Below, piece by piece: positions 52,235 to 61,906 of a DNA stretch of 64,000 nucleotides (the first letter of the stretch is position 1; each line of letters opens with the position of its first letter). Made by a program: the position numbers and the translations under genes. The stretch lies in contig NZ_CP106951.1 in the NCBI RefSeq assembly GCF_030419005.1, forward strand, positions 3,534,001 to 3,598,000. Reading direction: 5' to 3'. Under the pieces are notes generated by a model. It was not told the origin of the DNA and made no database searches. It was given only the letters and a program-made list of their open reading frames with translations. Source of the DNA: Eleftheria terrae. GTDB taxonomy: Bacteria > Pseudomonadota > Gammaproteobacteria > Burkholderiales > Burkholderiaceae_C.

Positions 52235-54178
52235 ATGCCTACCCTTCAATTCCCCGCCGGCCGCCGCCACGACCTGGCCTGCCTCGGCCGGCTGGCCGTG
52301 GACCTCTATGCCCAGCAGGTCGGCTGCCGTCTCGAAGACGCCACCAGCTTCGCCAAGTACCTCGGCGGCTCCTCCGCCAACCTCGCCTTCGGCGTGGCCC
52401 GCCTGGGGCTGCGCAGCGCGATGATCTCGCGCGTCGGCAACGAGCACATGGGCCGCTTCCTGGTCGAGACGCTGCAGCAGGAAGGCTGCGACACCTCGCA
52501 AGTGCAGGTCGACCCCGAGCGCCTCACCGGCCTGGTGCTGCTGGGCCTGAAGGACCGCGACACCTTCCCGCTGCTGTTCTACCGCGAGAACTGCGCCGAC
52601 ATGGCGCTTGACGCGGCCCTGATCGACGAGCGCTTCATCGCCGATTGCCGTGCGCTGGCCATCACCGGCACCCACCTCAGCACGCCCGGCACCCGGCAGG
52701 CCGCCACCCGGGCCCTGCAGTACGCCGGCCGGCACGGCGTGGTGCGGGTGCTGGACATCGACTTCCGCCCGGTGCTGTGGGGCCTGACCCGCAGGGGCGA
52801 GGGCGAGAGGCGCTATGTGCCGGATGCCGGCGTGACGCGGCAGCTGCAGGCGCTGCTGGGCGAGTTCGAGCTGATCGTCGGCACCGAGGAGGAATTCCTG
52901 ATCGCCGGCGGCGAGCCCACCGACCTGCTGGCGTCGCTGCGCGCCGTGCGTGCGGCCAGCGCCGCCACGCTGGTGGTCAAGCGCGGTGCGCTGGGCTGCT
53001 GCGTGATCGAGGGCGAGGTGCCGGCCGACCTTGGCGACGCGCCAACCTACGCTGGCGAGCGGGTCGAGGTGCTCAACGTACTGGGGGCCGGCGATGCCTT
53101 CCTGTCGGGCCTGCTCAGCGGGCTGCTGCAGGGGCGCGACTTCGCTGCGTCGGCACGCATTGCCAACGCCTGCGGCGCCATCGTCGTCTCGCGCCACGGC
53201 TGCGCGCCGGCCATGCCCACGCAGGCGGAGCTGGCGCACTGGTTCTCCGGGCAGCGCTCGCCCCGGGTGGATGCCGACGCGCAGCTGGCCCACCTGCACC
53301 GCGTGGCCGTGCCGCGGCGGCGCTGGGACGAGTTGTGCGTGATGGCCTTCGACCACCGGGCGCAGTTCTTCGAGCTGGCTCGCGAGGCAGGGGCGCCGGA
53401 GGCACGCATCCCCGCGCTCAAGCTGCTGCTGGTGCAGGCGGTGGAGCAGGTCGAGCAGGCGCATGGCCTGCGCGGTCGCATCGGCGTGCTGATCGACGGC
53501 GCCTATGGCGAGGCGGCCCTGCACCGCGCCACCAGCCGCGGCTGGTGGGTGGGCCGCCCGGTGGAGCTGCCCGGCTCGCGGCCGCTGCGCTTCGACGGCG
53601 GCGACTCAGTGGCCACCCAGCTGCTGCACTGGCCCGCCGAGCAGGTGGTGAAGTGCCTGGTGCACTACCACCCGGACGATCCCGCCCTGCTGCGGCTGGA
53701 GCAGGAGAGCCAGCTGCGCCAGCTCTGGCAAGCCACGCGCGCCAGCGGGCACGAGCTGCTGCTGGAGGTGATCCCGCCGCGCCGCGCCGGCGTGAGCCAG
53801 GACGAGGCGGTGCTGCGTGCGGTGACGCGCCTGTACAACCTCGGCCTCAAGCCCGAATGGTGGAAGCTCGCGCCGATGAGCGATGCCGGCTGGCAGGCGC
53901 TGCAGGCCCTGGTGCGCCAGCGCGACCCACACTGCCGCGGCGCCGTCATCCTCGGGCTGAACCAGCCGCTGGCGGAACTGGTACGCGGCTTCTCGCAGGC
54001 CGGCAGCGACATCGTGCGCGGCTTCATGGTGGGCCGCACGCTGTGGTCCGAGCCCAGCCGGCGCTGGCTGCGCGGCGAGCTGGACGACAGCGCCCTGGTG
54101 CAGGCGGTGGCCGGCAACTTCGGCGAGCTGGTGCAGGCCTGGCTGTCGCGCGCCACCCCGGTGCGTCAGGCGGCCTGA
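52235..54178 (+). CDS. iolC: 5-Dehydro-2-deoxygluconokinase fused to DUF2090 aldolase domain
   Basis: A 647-residue fusion. Residues 1-335 are a PfkB kinase: LACLGRLAVDLYAQQVG, FAKYLGGSSANLAFGVARLGL, and the catalytic NVLGAGDAFLSGLLSGLLQG. Residues 345-645 are DUF2090 (WDELCVMAFDHRAQFFELA, VKCLVHYHPDDPALLRLEQES, GLKPEWWKLAPM). IolC phosphorylates 2-deoxy-5-keto-gluconate; the DUF2090 part is associated with the following aldolase step in such fusions, replacing IolJ. No separate iolJ gene is present, which fits. It lies 37 bp after the permease. Confidence 0.92.
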   Translation: MPTLQFPAGRRHDLACLGRLAVDLYAQQVGCRLEDATSFAKYLGGSSANLAFGVARLGLRSAMISRVGNEHMGRFLVETLQQEGCDTSQVQVDPERLTGLVLLGLKDRDTFPLLFYRENCADMALDAALIDERFIADCRALAITGTHLSTPGTRQAATRALQYAGRHGVVRVLDIDFRPVLWGLTRRGEGERRYVPDAGVTRQLQALLGEFELIVGTEEEFLIAGGEPTDLLASLRAVRAASAATLVVKRGALGCCVIEGEVPADLGDAPTYAGERVEVLNVLGAGDAFLSGLLSGLLQGRDFAASARIANACGAIVVSRHGCAPAMPTQAELAHWFSGQRSPRVDADAQLAHLHRVAVPRRRWDELCVMAFDHRAQFFELAREAGAPEARIPALKLLLVQAVEQVEQAHGLRGRIGVLIDGAYGEAALHRATSRGWWVGRPVELPGSRPLRFDGGDSVATQLLHWPAEQVVKCLVHYHPDDPALLRLEQESQLRQLWQATRASGHELLLEVIPPRRAGVSQDEAVLRAVTRLYNLGLKPEWWKLAPMSDAGWQALQALVRQRDPHCRGAVILGLNQPLAELVRGFSQAGSDIVRGFMVGRTLWSEPSRRWLRGELDDSALVQAVAGNFGELVQAWLSRATPVRQAA

Positions 54179-54199
54179 GGCAGGAAAGGACCGAGAGCA

Positions 54200-56059
54200 A
54201 TGGGAACCCAACGACTCACCGTGGCCCAGGCGCTGGTGCGCCACCTGGCGGCCCTGCGGGTGGAACAGTCCGACGGCAGCTTGCTGCCCTATGTGGGCGG
54301 CGTGTTCGGCATCTTCGGCCACGGCAACGTGGCCGGCCTGGGCGAGGCCCTGTGGGCCGGGCGCGCGGAGCTGCCCACCTACCGGGCGCACAACGAGCAG
54401 GGCATGGCCCACGCCGCCATCGCCTATGCCAAGGCGCACATGCGCCGCCGCATCATGGCCGTCACCACGTCCATCGGCCCGGGCGCCACCAACCTGGTGA
54501 CGGCCGCGGCGCTGGCGCATGTGAACCGCCTGCCGGTGCTGCTGCTGCCGGGCGACGTGTTCGCCTCGCGCGCGCCCGACCCGGTGCTGCAGCAGGTCGA
54601 GGACTTCCACCAGGGCGACCTGTCGGCCAACGACTGCTTCCGTCCGGTGACGCGCTATTTCGACCGCCTGATGCGGCCCGAGCAGCTGCTGACCGCGCTG
54701 CCGCGGGCGGTGCAGGTGATGACCGACCCGGCGCTGTGCGGCCCGGCCTGCCTGGCCTTGCCGCAGGACGTGCAGGCCGAGGCCTTCGACTGCCCCGACG
54801 ACTTCCTGCACCCCGAGCCGCTGCGGCTGCGCCGCCCCGAGCCCGACCAGGACGAGCTGGCCCGCGCCGCCGAGCTGCTGCGCAGCGCCCGCCGGCCCTT
54901 CGTGGTGGCCGGCGGCGGCGTGCTGTACAGCGAGGCCGGTGCCGCGCTGCGCGAGTTCTGCGAGCGCCATGGCGTGCCGGTGGCCGAGACCCAGGCCGGC
55001 AAGAGCAGCCTGTCCTGGGACCATCCGATGAACCTGGGTGCCATCGGCGTCACCGGCTCCCCCGCGGCCAACACGCTGGCCCGCGATGCCGACCTGGTGC
55101 TGGCCGTGGGCAGCCGGCTGCAGGACTTCACCACCGGCTCGCACGCCCTGTTCGCGCAGGCGCGGCTGCTGAGCCTGAACGTGCAGCCGGTGGACGCCGC
55201 CAAGTGGGGCGGCCGTTCGCTGGTGTGCGATGCGCGGGTCGGTCTGCAGCGGCTCTCGCGGGCCTGCGAAGGCTGGCGGGCCGACGCCGGCTGGACCGAC
55301 CGCGCCGCCACCGCCGCCGCCGCGTGGCGCGACCGGGTCGCTGAGCTGACCACCGCTGCCCCGCGCGGGCAGGAGCTGCCCTACGACGCGGAAGTCATCG
55401 GCGCGGTGCGCGACTCGGCGGCCGATTCACCCACGCAGGACGTCGTGGTCTGCGCCGCCGGCACCCTGCCGGCGGAGCTGCACAAGCTGTGGCGCGCGGC
55501 CGGGCCCGGCAACTACCACATGGAGTACGGCTACTCCTGCATGGGCTACGAGATCGCGGGCGGCCTGGGCGTGAAGATGGCTCGCCCGCAGCAGGAAGTG
55601 ATCGTGATGGTGGGCGACGGCTCCTACCTGATGATGAACTCCGAGATCGCCACCTCGGTGATGCTGGGCCGCAAGCTCATCGTGGTGGTGCTGGACAACC
55701 GCGGCTACGGCTGCATCCACCGCCTGCAGCGCGCCAGCGGCGGGGCCCGCTTCAACAACCTGCTCGACGACTGCGTGCCCGAGGGCGGCGAGCCGGCGCA
55801 GATCGACTTCGCCATGCATGCGCGCAGCCTGGGCGCCGATGCCGAGCATGTGGCCGACGTGGCGGCGCTGAAGGCCGCCATGGTGCGGGCCCGTGCATCA
55901 AGCCGCACCACCGTGCTGGTGATCGACACGACGCCCGAGCGCACCACCGCCGACGGCGGCTGCTGGTGGGAAGTGGCGCTGCCCGAAGTGTCGCAGCGCG
56001 CCGAAGTGGCCACCGCCCGGCAGGAATACCGCGTCAACAAGCAGCAGCAGCGGGTGTGA
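54200..56059 (+). CDS. iolD: 3D-(3,5/4)-trihydroxycyclohexane-1,2-dione acylhydrolase
   Basis: A 619-residue thiamine-diphosphate enzyme. The N-terminal pyrimidine-binding domain contains VFGIFGHGNVAGLGEALWAG and the catalytic glutamate in AHNEQGMAHAAIAYAKA. The C-terminal TPP motif is MVGDGSYLMMNSEIATSVML with the magnesium-binding DNRGYGCIHRLQRA. IolD hydrolyses the ring of the diketo inositol derivative to 5-deoxy-glucuronate. It follows iolC with a 21-bp gap and precedes iolE by 31 bp. Confidence 0.95.
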   Translation: MGTQRLTVAQALVRHLAALRVEQSDGSLLPYVGGVFGIFGHGNVAGLGEALWAGRAELPTYRAHNEQGMAHAAIAYAKAHMRRRIMAVTTSIGPGATNLVTAAALAHVNRLPVLLLPGDVFASRAPDPVLQQVEDFHQGDLSANDCFRPVTRYFDRLMRPEQLLTALPRAVQVMTDPALCGPACLALPQDVQAEAFDCPDDFLHPEPLRLRRPEPDQDELARAAELLRSARRPFVVAGGGVLYSEAGAALREFCERHGVPVAETQAGKSSLSWDHPMNLGAIGVTGSPAANTLARDADLVLAVGSRLQDFTTGSHALFAQARLLSLNVQPVDAAKWGGRSLVCDARVGLQRLSRACEGWRADAGWTDRAATAAAAWRDRVAELTTAAPRGQELPYDAEVIGAVRDSAADSPTQDVVVCAAGTLPAELHKLWRAAGPGNYHMEYGYSCMGYEIAGGLGVKMARPQQEVIVMVGDGSYLMMNSEIATSVMLGRKLIVVVLDNRGYGCIHRLQRASGGARFNNLLDDCVPEGGEPAQIDFAMHARSLGADAEHVADVAALKAAMVRARASSRTTVLVIDTTPERTTADGGCWWEVALPEVSQRAEVATARQEYRVNKQQQRV

Positions 56060-56090
56060 AGCACCGCCCGCGCAATTGGAAGGCAACACG

Positions 56091-57023
56091 ATGATGAGCA
56101 ACACGCCCTGGAACGTCCGCATCGGCATCAATCCCATCTCCTGGAGCAACGACGACCTGCCCAGCCTGGGCGGTGAAACGCCGCTCGAGACCGCGCTGTC
56201 CGAGGGCGCCGAGATCGGCTACGAAGGCTTCGAGCTGGGCAACAAGTTCCCCAAGGACCCGCAGGCCCTGAAGGCCAAGCTGGCCGAGTTCGGTGTGGCC
56301 TGCGTCTCCGGCTGGTATTCGGGCCGGCTGGCCGAGGGCACGCTCGAAGACGAGATGGCCGCCTGCACCGCCCACATGCGCAAGCTGCAGGCGCAGGGCT
56401 GCCGGGTGGTGGTCTACGGTGAGGTGGCCCAGTCGGTGCAGGGCCAGCTGGAGGTGCCGCTGTTCAAGCGGCCGCGCTTCACCAGCGACGCGCAATGGCA
56501 AGGCTATGCGGCACGCCTCGACGCCTTCGGTGCCCACCTGAAGGAGTGCTACGGCCTGACGCTGGCCTATCACCACCACATGGGCGCCTATGTCGAGTCG
56601 CCGCAGGACATCGACCGGCTGATGGCCGAGACCGATCCCGGCAAGGTCGGCCTGCTGTTCGACACCGGCCATGCCTACTTCGGCGGCGCGCCCGATCCGC
56701 TGGCGGTGCTGAAGCAGCATGTGCACCGCGTGGTGCATGTGCATTGCAAGGACGTGCGGGCCGAGGTGGTAGCGATGGCGCGCAACCGCCAGTGGGCCTT
56801 CCTGGAATCGGTGCTCAACGGCGCCTTCACCGTGCCTGGCGACGGCGCGATCGACTTCGCCGCCGTGCTCGACACCCTGCATGCTGCCGGCTACCAGGGC
56901 TGGCTGGTGGTGGAGGCCGAGCAGGACCCGGCCGTGGCACCCAGCTACGCCTATGCCAAGAAGGGCCACGACACGCTGCGCGCGCTGGTGGATGCCATCA
57001 ACCAGCGCCGCCTGGCGGCCTGA
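56091..57023 (+). CDS. iolE: Inosose dehydratase
   Basis: The ATG at 56091 is chosen because GGAAGG lies at a normal distance upstream. The 310-residue protein begins WNVRIGINPISWSNDDLPSLGG and is a xylose-isomerase-like TIM barrel. Metal-binding-type blocks include LAYHHHMGAYVESPQDIDRL, LLFDTGHAYFGGAPDPL, VHRVVHVHCKDVRAEV and GWLVVEAEQDP. IolE dehydrates 2-keto-myo-inositol. It lies between iolD and iolB in the same run. Confidence 0.95.
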   Translation: MMSNTPWNVRIGINPISWSNDDLPSLGGETPLETALSEGAEIGYEGFELGNKFPKDPQALKAKLAEFGVACVSGWYSGRLAEGTLEDEMAACTAHMRKLQAQGCRVVVYGEVAQSVQGQLEVPLFKRPRFTSDAQWQGYAARLDAFGAHLKECYGLTLAYHHHMGAYVESPQDIDRLMAETDPGKVGLLFDTGHAYFGGAPDPLAVLKQHVHRVVHVHCKDVRAEVVAMARNRQWAFLESVLNGAFTVPGDGAIDFAAVLDTLHAAGYQGWLVVEAEQDPAVAPSYAYAKKGHDTLRALVDAINQRRLAA

Positions 57024-57035
57024 GGAGGGACGACC

Positions 57036-57830
57036 ATGAGCCTGCTCGTGAAGGCCCGTCCGGTGGGCCGCGAGATCGTCGAGGTGACGCCGGCATCGGC
57101 CGGCTGGACCCATGTCGGCTTCCGCGCGCTGCGGCTGGCCAAGGGCGAGGCCGAGGCGGTGCAGACCGGCACGCGCGAGCTGTGCCTGGTGGTGCTCACC
57201 GGCCGCGTCGATGTCGAGGCCGCAGGCCATGCCTGGCGCGGCCTCGGCACGCGTGACAGCGTCTTCGAGCCGGTAGCGCCGGCGGCGGTCTACCTGCCGC
57301 CGGGGCAGGCGGTGCGCATCACCGCCCTGGGCCCCGCCGAGGTGGCGCTGTGCACCGCACCGTCGAGCGGGCGCCACCCGGCCCGCCTGATCGAGCCCGG
57401 CGCGATGACCCGCAGCACCCGCGGGCAGGGCAGCAACACCCGCTACATCTGCGACATCCTGCCCGAGTCCGATGCCGGGGCCGACCACCTGCTGGTGGTG
57501 GAGGTGGTGACGCCGGCCGGGCATTCGTCCAGCTATCCGCCGCACAAGCACGACACCGAGGCGGCGCCCGGCGAGACGCAGCTGGAGGAGACCTACTACC
57601 ACCGCCTCAACCCGGCCCAGGGCTTTGCCTTCCAGCGGGTCTACACCGACGACCGCAGCCTGGACGAGGCCCTGGCCGTCGAGAACCACGACGTGGTGAT
57701 GGTGCCGCGTGGCTACCACCCCTGCGTGGCGCCGCACGGCTACGACCTCTACTACCTGAACGTGATGGCCGGCCCGGGGCGGCGCTGGTGCTTCCGCAAC
57801 GACCCCGCCCACGAGTGGATGCTGCGCTGA
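57036..57830 (+). CDS. iolB: 5-Deoxy-glucuronate isomerase
   Basis: A 264-residue cupin-type protein. It begins LLVKARPVGREIVEVTPASAGWTHVGFRALRL and contains AGHSSSYPPHKHDTE and ETYYHRLNPAQGFAFQRVYTDDRSLDEA, then HDVVMVPRGYHPCVAPHGYDLYYLNVMAGP. These histidine-rich blocks are the IolB metal site. The enzyme converts 5-deoxy-glucuronate to 2-deoxy-5-keto-gluconate. It is the last gene of the run, 12 bp after iolE. Confidence 0.95.
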   Translation: MSLLVKARPVGREIVEVTPASAGWTHVGFRALRLAKGEAEAVQTGTRELCLVVLTGRVDVEAAGHAWRGLGTRDSVFEPVAPAAVYLPPGQAVRITALGPAEVALCTAPSSGRHPARLIEPGAMTRSTRGQGSNTRYICDILPESDAGADHLLVVEVVTPAGHSSSYPPHKHDTEAAPGETQLEETYYHRLNPAQGFAFQRVYTDDRSLDEALAVENHDVVMVPRGYHPCVAPHGYDLYYLNVMAGPGRRWCFRNDPAHEWMLR

Positions 57831-57854
57831 GCGGTGGGCATGCCCGGGGCCATG

Positions 57855-58418
57855 TCAGCGGCCGTTCAAGGCGCGCCAGCGCTCCACCGGCAGCCGCCAG
57901 GCGCCGTGTTCCCGCAGCTCATGCCCGGGCGGCAGCCGGGGATGCTCGAAGTTGGCTGCATCGCGGCTCATGCCGAGCCGGTGCATCACGGCCTGCGAGC
58001 GTTGGTTGACGACAGCGGTGAAGGACACCACCTCCTGCAGGCCCAGTCGTTCGAAGCCGAACTGCAGCGCCGCCTGCGCCGCTTCCGTCGCATGGCCCTG
58101 GCCCCAGGCCGCCCGGGCCAGCCGCCAGCCGATCTCGACACCGGGCGAGCAGGGCAGCACCTCGGGCACCTCGCACAGGCCGGTGAAGCCGATGAAGCGG
58201 CTGTCGGCGCGGCGCTCCACCGCCCACAGCCCCCAGCCGTCGCGCTCGATATGGGCCTGCAGGCGCTCGACCAGGGCATCGCTGTCGGCACGCTCGAGGC
58301 GGCTCGGCAGGTAGCGCATCACCTCGGCGTCGGCATTCATCGCGGCGAAGGGGGCCAGGTCGTCAGCGCGCCAGGGGCGCAGGCGCAGCTGGGGGGTGTC
58401 GAGGGTGATCGGCGTCAT
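57855..58418 (-). CDS. GNAT-family N-acetyltransferase
   Basis: A 187-residue protein starting MTPITLDTPQLRLRPWRADD. It has the acetyltransferase core with GWRLARAAWGQGHATEAAQAALQFGF (acetyl-CoA binding) and EVVSFTAVVNQRSQAVMHRLGMSRD, typical of the RimJ/RimL-like group. The substrate is unknown. It converges on iolB and is divergent from the PhoX-type gene. An in-frame Met slightly upstream (58442 region) is a weaker start. Confidence 0.88.
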   Translation of the reverse strand: MTPITLDTPQLRLRPWRADDLAPFAAMNADAEVMRYLPSRLERADSDALVERLQAHIERDGWGLWAVERRADSRFIGFTGLCEVPEVLPCSPGVEIGWRLARAAWGQGHATEAAQAALQFGFERLGLQEVVSFTAVVNQRSQAVMHRLGMSRDAANFEHPRLPPGHELREHGAWRLPVERWRALNGR

Positions 58419-58553
58419 GGCGATGAGCGAGGTTGCGTGCACGGGCCGCCAGCATACGCAAGCCGGCCTGGCCGTCACACATTGAACAGGCGCGCCAATG
58501 GCCGAATCCCCACAATCGAACCCCCCACGCACAACAACTGAAGAGAGAGACAC

Positions 58554-60467
58554 ATGCCCAAAGATTTCTCGACAATGGAAGACTCCAACCGCTCTTCCAA
58601 TCCCGACATCCACAGCGTCTCCGACCCTGCCCGGCGCACCCTCGTGCGTGGCGGCCTCTCCGCGGTGGTGGCCGGCCTGTTCGCGCCCCTGCTGCCGGGC
58701 TGTGCCACGCCGGGCGGGCCAGGCGCAGGCGGTGCCAAGCTCGGCTTCAAGTCGGTGCCCGTCACCGCGGGCGACCGGCTGGTGGTGCCCGAGGGCTACG
58801 TGGCCCGCGTGCTCGCCCCGTGGGGCGAGCCGGTGGGCGTGGCGGGCGACATGCCGGCCTTCAAGCCCGATGCGAGCAACACCGCGGCCGAGCAGGCGGT
58901 GCAAATGGGCATGCACCATGACGGCGTGCACTTCTACCCGCTGGGCAGCGGCAGCGACCACGGGCTGCTCGTGATGAACCACGAATACACCGACGACGGC
59001 CTGCTGCATGCCGACGGCATGGCCACCTGGTCGGCCGAGAAGGTCCGCAAGTCGCAGGCGGCCCACGGTATCTCGGTGATCGAGCTGCAGCGCCAGGATG
59101 CCACCTGGGAAGTGGTGCGGCCGTCGCGGTACGCGCGCCGCATCACCGCCTACACCCCTTTCCGCGTGGCCGGCCCGGCCGCCGGCCATGCGCTGCTGCG
59201 CACCGCGGCCGACCCCGAGGGCCGCCGCGTGCTGGGCACGTTCAACAACTGCGCGAGCGGCAAGACGCCCTGGGGCACCTACCTGGCCGGCGAGGAGAAC
59301 TTCTTCGGCTACTTCCACGGTCCCGCCGAGCCGGACGCGCATGCCAGGCGCTGGGGCCTCAAGCCCAACGGCTGGGGCTACCGCTGGCACGAGCACGACG
59401 AGCGCTTCGACGCGACCCGCCATCCCAACGAGCCGAACCGCTTCGGCTGGATCGTCGAGATCGATCCGATGGACCCCACCTCCACACCCGTCAAGCGCAC
59501 CGCGCTCGGCCGCGGCACGCACGAGGGCGCCACGGTGGCCGTCACCCGCGACGGCCGGGCGGTGGTGTACTCCGGCGAGGATGCTCGCTTCGAGTACATC
59601 TACAAGTTCGTCTCGCGTGATGCCATCCGCCCCGGCGGCGCCCAGGCCAACCGGGACCTGCTCGACCATGGCACGCTGTACGTGGCCCGCTTCGACGCGG
59701 GCGGGCGCGGTGCCTGGCTGCCGCTCGTGCACGGCAGCGGCCCGCTGACCGCTGCCAACGGCTTCGCCGACCAGGGCGAGGTGCTGGTGAAAGGCCGCCA
59801 GGCCAGCGACCTGCTGGGTGGCACCAAGATGGACCGCCCGGAATGGCTCACGGTGGACAGCGAGCGCCGCGAGGTCTACTGCTCGCTGACCAACAACACC
59901 AGCCGCGGCACCGAGGGGCAGCCCCCGGTCGATGCGGCCAATCCGCGTGCCGCCAACAGCATGGGCCAGATCATCCGCTGGAAGGAAGACGGCGACTTCG
60001 ACGGCCTGGCCTTCAGCTGGAACCACTTCGTGCTGGCCGGCGACCCGGCCAACGAGAACCCGGATGCGCGTGGCAACGTCAAGGGCGACTTCTTCGGCAG
60101 CCCCGACGGCCTCTTCATGGACCCGCGCGGCGTGCTGTGGATCGAGACCGACGCCTCTTCCACCACGATGGGCAAGGGCGACTACGCTCGCCTGCCGCAG
60201 AACATGATGCTGGCGGCCGACGTCACCACCGGCGAGATCCGGCGCTTCCTGGTCGGCCCGCCCGGCTGCGAGGTCACCGGTGCCACGATGGCGCCGGACC
60301 TCTGCACCCTGTTCGTCAACATCCAGCATCCCGGCGAGACGCCGTCCGAGCGCAGCGACCCTGCCGCGCCGGGCCGCTATTCGAGCTGGCCCGACGGCAA
60401 CGGCGGCCGGCCACGCTCGGCGACGGTGGTCATCCGCCGGCAGGATGGCGGCATCATCGGCACCTGA
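58554..60467 (+). CDS. PhoX-type (DUF839) protein with Tat signal
   Basis: A 637-residue protein. The N-terminus contains a twin-arginine signal ARRTLVRGGLSAVVAGLFAP followed by LLPGC, which could also be lipidated. DUF839/PhoX blocks follow: GDRLVVPEGYVARVLAPWGEP, HDGVHFYPLGSGSDHGLLVMNHEY, GTFNNCASGKTPWGTYLAGEENFFGYF, RFGWIVEIDPMDPTSTPVKRTALGRG, and SPDGLFMDPRGVLWIETD near residue 520. PhoX enzymes are calcium/iron-dependent alkaline phosphatases exported folded by Tat. No clear Pho box is visible in the 135-bp upstream gap. It ends five bases from the convergent SMP-30 gene. Confidence 0.88.
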   Translation: MPKDFSTMEDSNRSSNPDIHSVSDPARRTLVRGGLSAVVAGLFAPLLPGCATPGGPGAGGAKLGFKSVPVTAGDRLVVPEGYVARVLAPWGEPVGVAGDMPAFKPDASNTAAEQAVQMGMHHDGVHFYPLGSGSDHGLLVMNHEYTDDGLLHADGMATWSAEKVRKSQAAHGISVIELQRQDATWEVVRPSRYARRITAYTPFRVAGPAAGHALLRTAADPEGRRVLGTFNNCASGKTPWGTYLAGEENFFGYFHGPAEPDAHARRWGLKPNGWGYRWHEHDERFDATRHPNEPNRFGWIVEIDPMDPTSTPVKRTALGRGTHEGATVAVTRDGRAVVYSGEDARFEYIYKFVSRDAIRPGGAQANRDLLDHGTLYVARFDAGGRGAWLPLVHGSGPLTAANGFADQGEVLVKGRQASDLLGGTKMDRPEWLTVDSERREVYCSLTNNTSRGTEGQPPVDAANPRAANSMGQIIRWKEDGDFDGLAFSWNHFVLAGDPANENPDARGNVKGDFFGSPDGLFMDPRGVLWIETDASSTTMGKGDYARLPQNMMLAADVTTGEIRRFLVGPPGCEVTGATMAPDLCTLFVNIQHPGETPSERSDPAAPGRYSSWPDGNGGRPRSATVVIRRQDGGIIGT

Positions 60468-60471
60468 TGCC

Positions 60472-61392
60472 TCAGCCGGCGTAGCGGCCGGCCGGCAGGC
60501 CGGTGGCGTCGGTCTGCACCGAGAACAGGGCCCCGGCCAGCGGCTCGGCCCGCAGTTGCAGCGGGTCCATGCCCTCACGGGCGCTGCAGACGAACAGCGT
60601 GCGCCGGTGCGGCCCGCCGAAGGCCAGATGGGTGACCTGCCGGGCGGGCAGCTCCAGGCGCATCAGTTCACGGCCATCCGCCGGGTCGTGGCAGCTGACG
60701 CAGCCGCCGCCCCAGCGGGCGATCCAGAGTCGGCCGGCCGTGTCCACCGCCATGCCACGCGGGCGGCCCTCCGCAGGGTCGCAACGCAGGCATTCACGGC
60801 GGGCCGACAGCTGTGCCGAGCCGGCGTCGAAATCGAAGGCCCAGACCCGGCTGTCGCCATCATTCAGGTACACGGTGGCACCGTCCGGCGACCAGGCCAG
60901 GCCATGCACGGGGGTGTCCTCACCCTGCAGCGCCGGGCTGCCATCACGGTGCGCCGGCATCTGCCACAGCGCCAGGCCGCGAGCCGGCCGGCCGGCCTGG
61001 GCCAGGCCGACCCAGAAGCGCCCGTGCGAGTCGCAACCGCCCTGCACCCAGCGCTGGCCGTCCTGCAGGACGGACGGTGTGCCGGCGAGCGGCTCGAGGC
61101 GGCCGTAGCCGTCCGCCGCTTGCGGATCGAAGCAGGCCAGGCCGTGAGGCAGGGCCACCAGCAGGCTGTCCGCGTCCTGGCGCTCGGCCAGCGCGTAGAC
61201 GGGCGCCTGGAAGTACCAGCGTTCGCGATGGCCGTTGTCGGGGGTGTAGCGGTAGAGGCGCTGGGCTGGCGTGTCCACCCAGTACAGCGCCTGCTGGCGC
61301 TCGGACCAGCACGGCGCGTCGCCATAGCGGGCGCGGGCGCGCCACACTGCGAGCAGGTCGCTGTAGAGCTGGGGCGGTTCGACGGCGGACAT
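60472..61392 (-). CDS. SMP-30/gluconolactonase/LRE family protein
   Basis: A 306-residue protein from the ATG at 61392 (MSAVEPPQLYSDLLAVWRAR). No signal peptide is seen. Propeller motifs fit the SMP-30 lactonase group: YGDAPCWSERQQALYWVDTPAQRLYRYTP, QGGCDSHGRFWVGLA, HGLAWSPDGATVYLNDGDSR, and RPRGMAVDTAGRLWIARWGGG. The family includes gluconolactonases using a metal held by Glu/Asn/Asp. It is close to the mmsA gene, and a link to sugar acid catabolism is inferred. Confidence 0.85.
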   Translation of the reverse strand: MSAVEPPQLYSDLLAVWRARARYGDAPCWSERQQALYWVDTPAQRLYRYTPDNGHRERWYFQAPVYALAERQDADSLLVALPHGLACFDPQAADGYGRLEPLAGTPSVLQDGQRWVQGGCDSHGRFWVGLAQAGRPARGLALWQMPAHRDGSPALQGEDTPVHGLAWSPDGATVYLNDGDSRVWAFDFDAGSAQLSARRECLRCDPAEGRPRGMAVDTAGRLWIARWGGGCVSCHDPADGRELMRLELPARQVTHLAFGGPHRRTLFVCSAREGMDPLQLRAEPLAGALFSVQTDATGLPAGRYAG

Positions 61393-61906
61393 GGGCGAGA
61401 GGCAGCGGTCGTTGCCTTGGCACAACCGGCCCGGCGGCTGCCACGGCAAGGCGCGAAACGAAGAGTCCCGAGCGTCCGGCACGCGGGGGCGCGGCGCCTG
61501 GCCGATTGCGCGATCGCTGCGGCTCAGTGCCGACCTCACGGAAGATGGTCCTGCGTTGCTGCCTGCACGGTGGCAATGGGGCAGCGCGACAGGTCGATCG
61601 CGTGAGATCCGCAAACTGCTTGTACTGGCCGACACTCGGCTGGGGCGACACCCTGTCCAGCAGGTCGCTCGTGAACTCTTCGTCGCAAGGGAGATTCAGC
61701 AATCGCGGTGCCCGGGCACCAACCACCACGGGAAGGCAGGATCGGGCTGCCCAGGAGGCAAAAAGCCAGGGTAACTACGGATGCCGGGAACCCGGTGCGA
61801 GCGGTGCCCGCCTGGTGCCCACCCACAGGTGGCGCCGGCCTGACGGGCCGGCGCGTAAAAAAGGCCAGCCGCGGCTGGCCTTGCTGCTGCAAGGGCAGGG
61901 GGCCGG
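61393..61906. other. 514-bp gene-free stretch of differing composition
   Basis: It lies between two minus-strand genes. A 14-bp perfect palindrome GGTGCCCGGGCACC is at 61707-61720, and an inverted repeat with nine-base arms (61832-61840 and 61846-61854) sits beside the mmsA terminator. Codon patterns in all frames look non-native, and GC is visibly lower than in neighbouring genes. A decayed gene or mobile-element remnant is possible; I recognise no family. Confidence 0.5.
61857..61882 (-). terminator. Intrinsic terminator of mmsA
   Basis: On the minus strand the stem AAGGCCAGCC-GC-GGCTGGCCTT runs into a T6 tract, 25 bp after the mmsA stop at 61907. Confidence 0.9.

Noticed and set aside
58419..58553. 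Pho box upstream of the PhoX-type gene
   Set aside because: GTCACACATTGAACAGG shows only weak similarity to tandem TGTCA repeats, so I do not call it.
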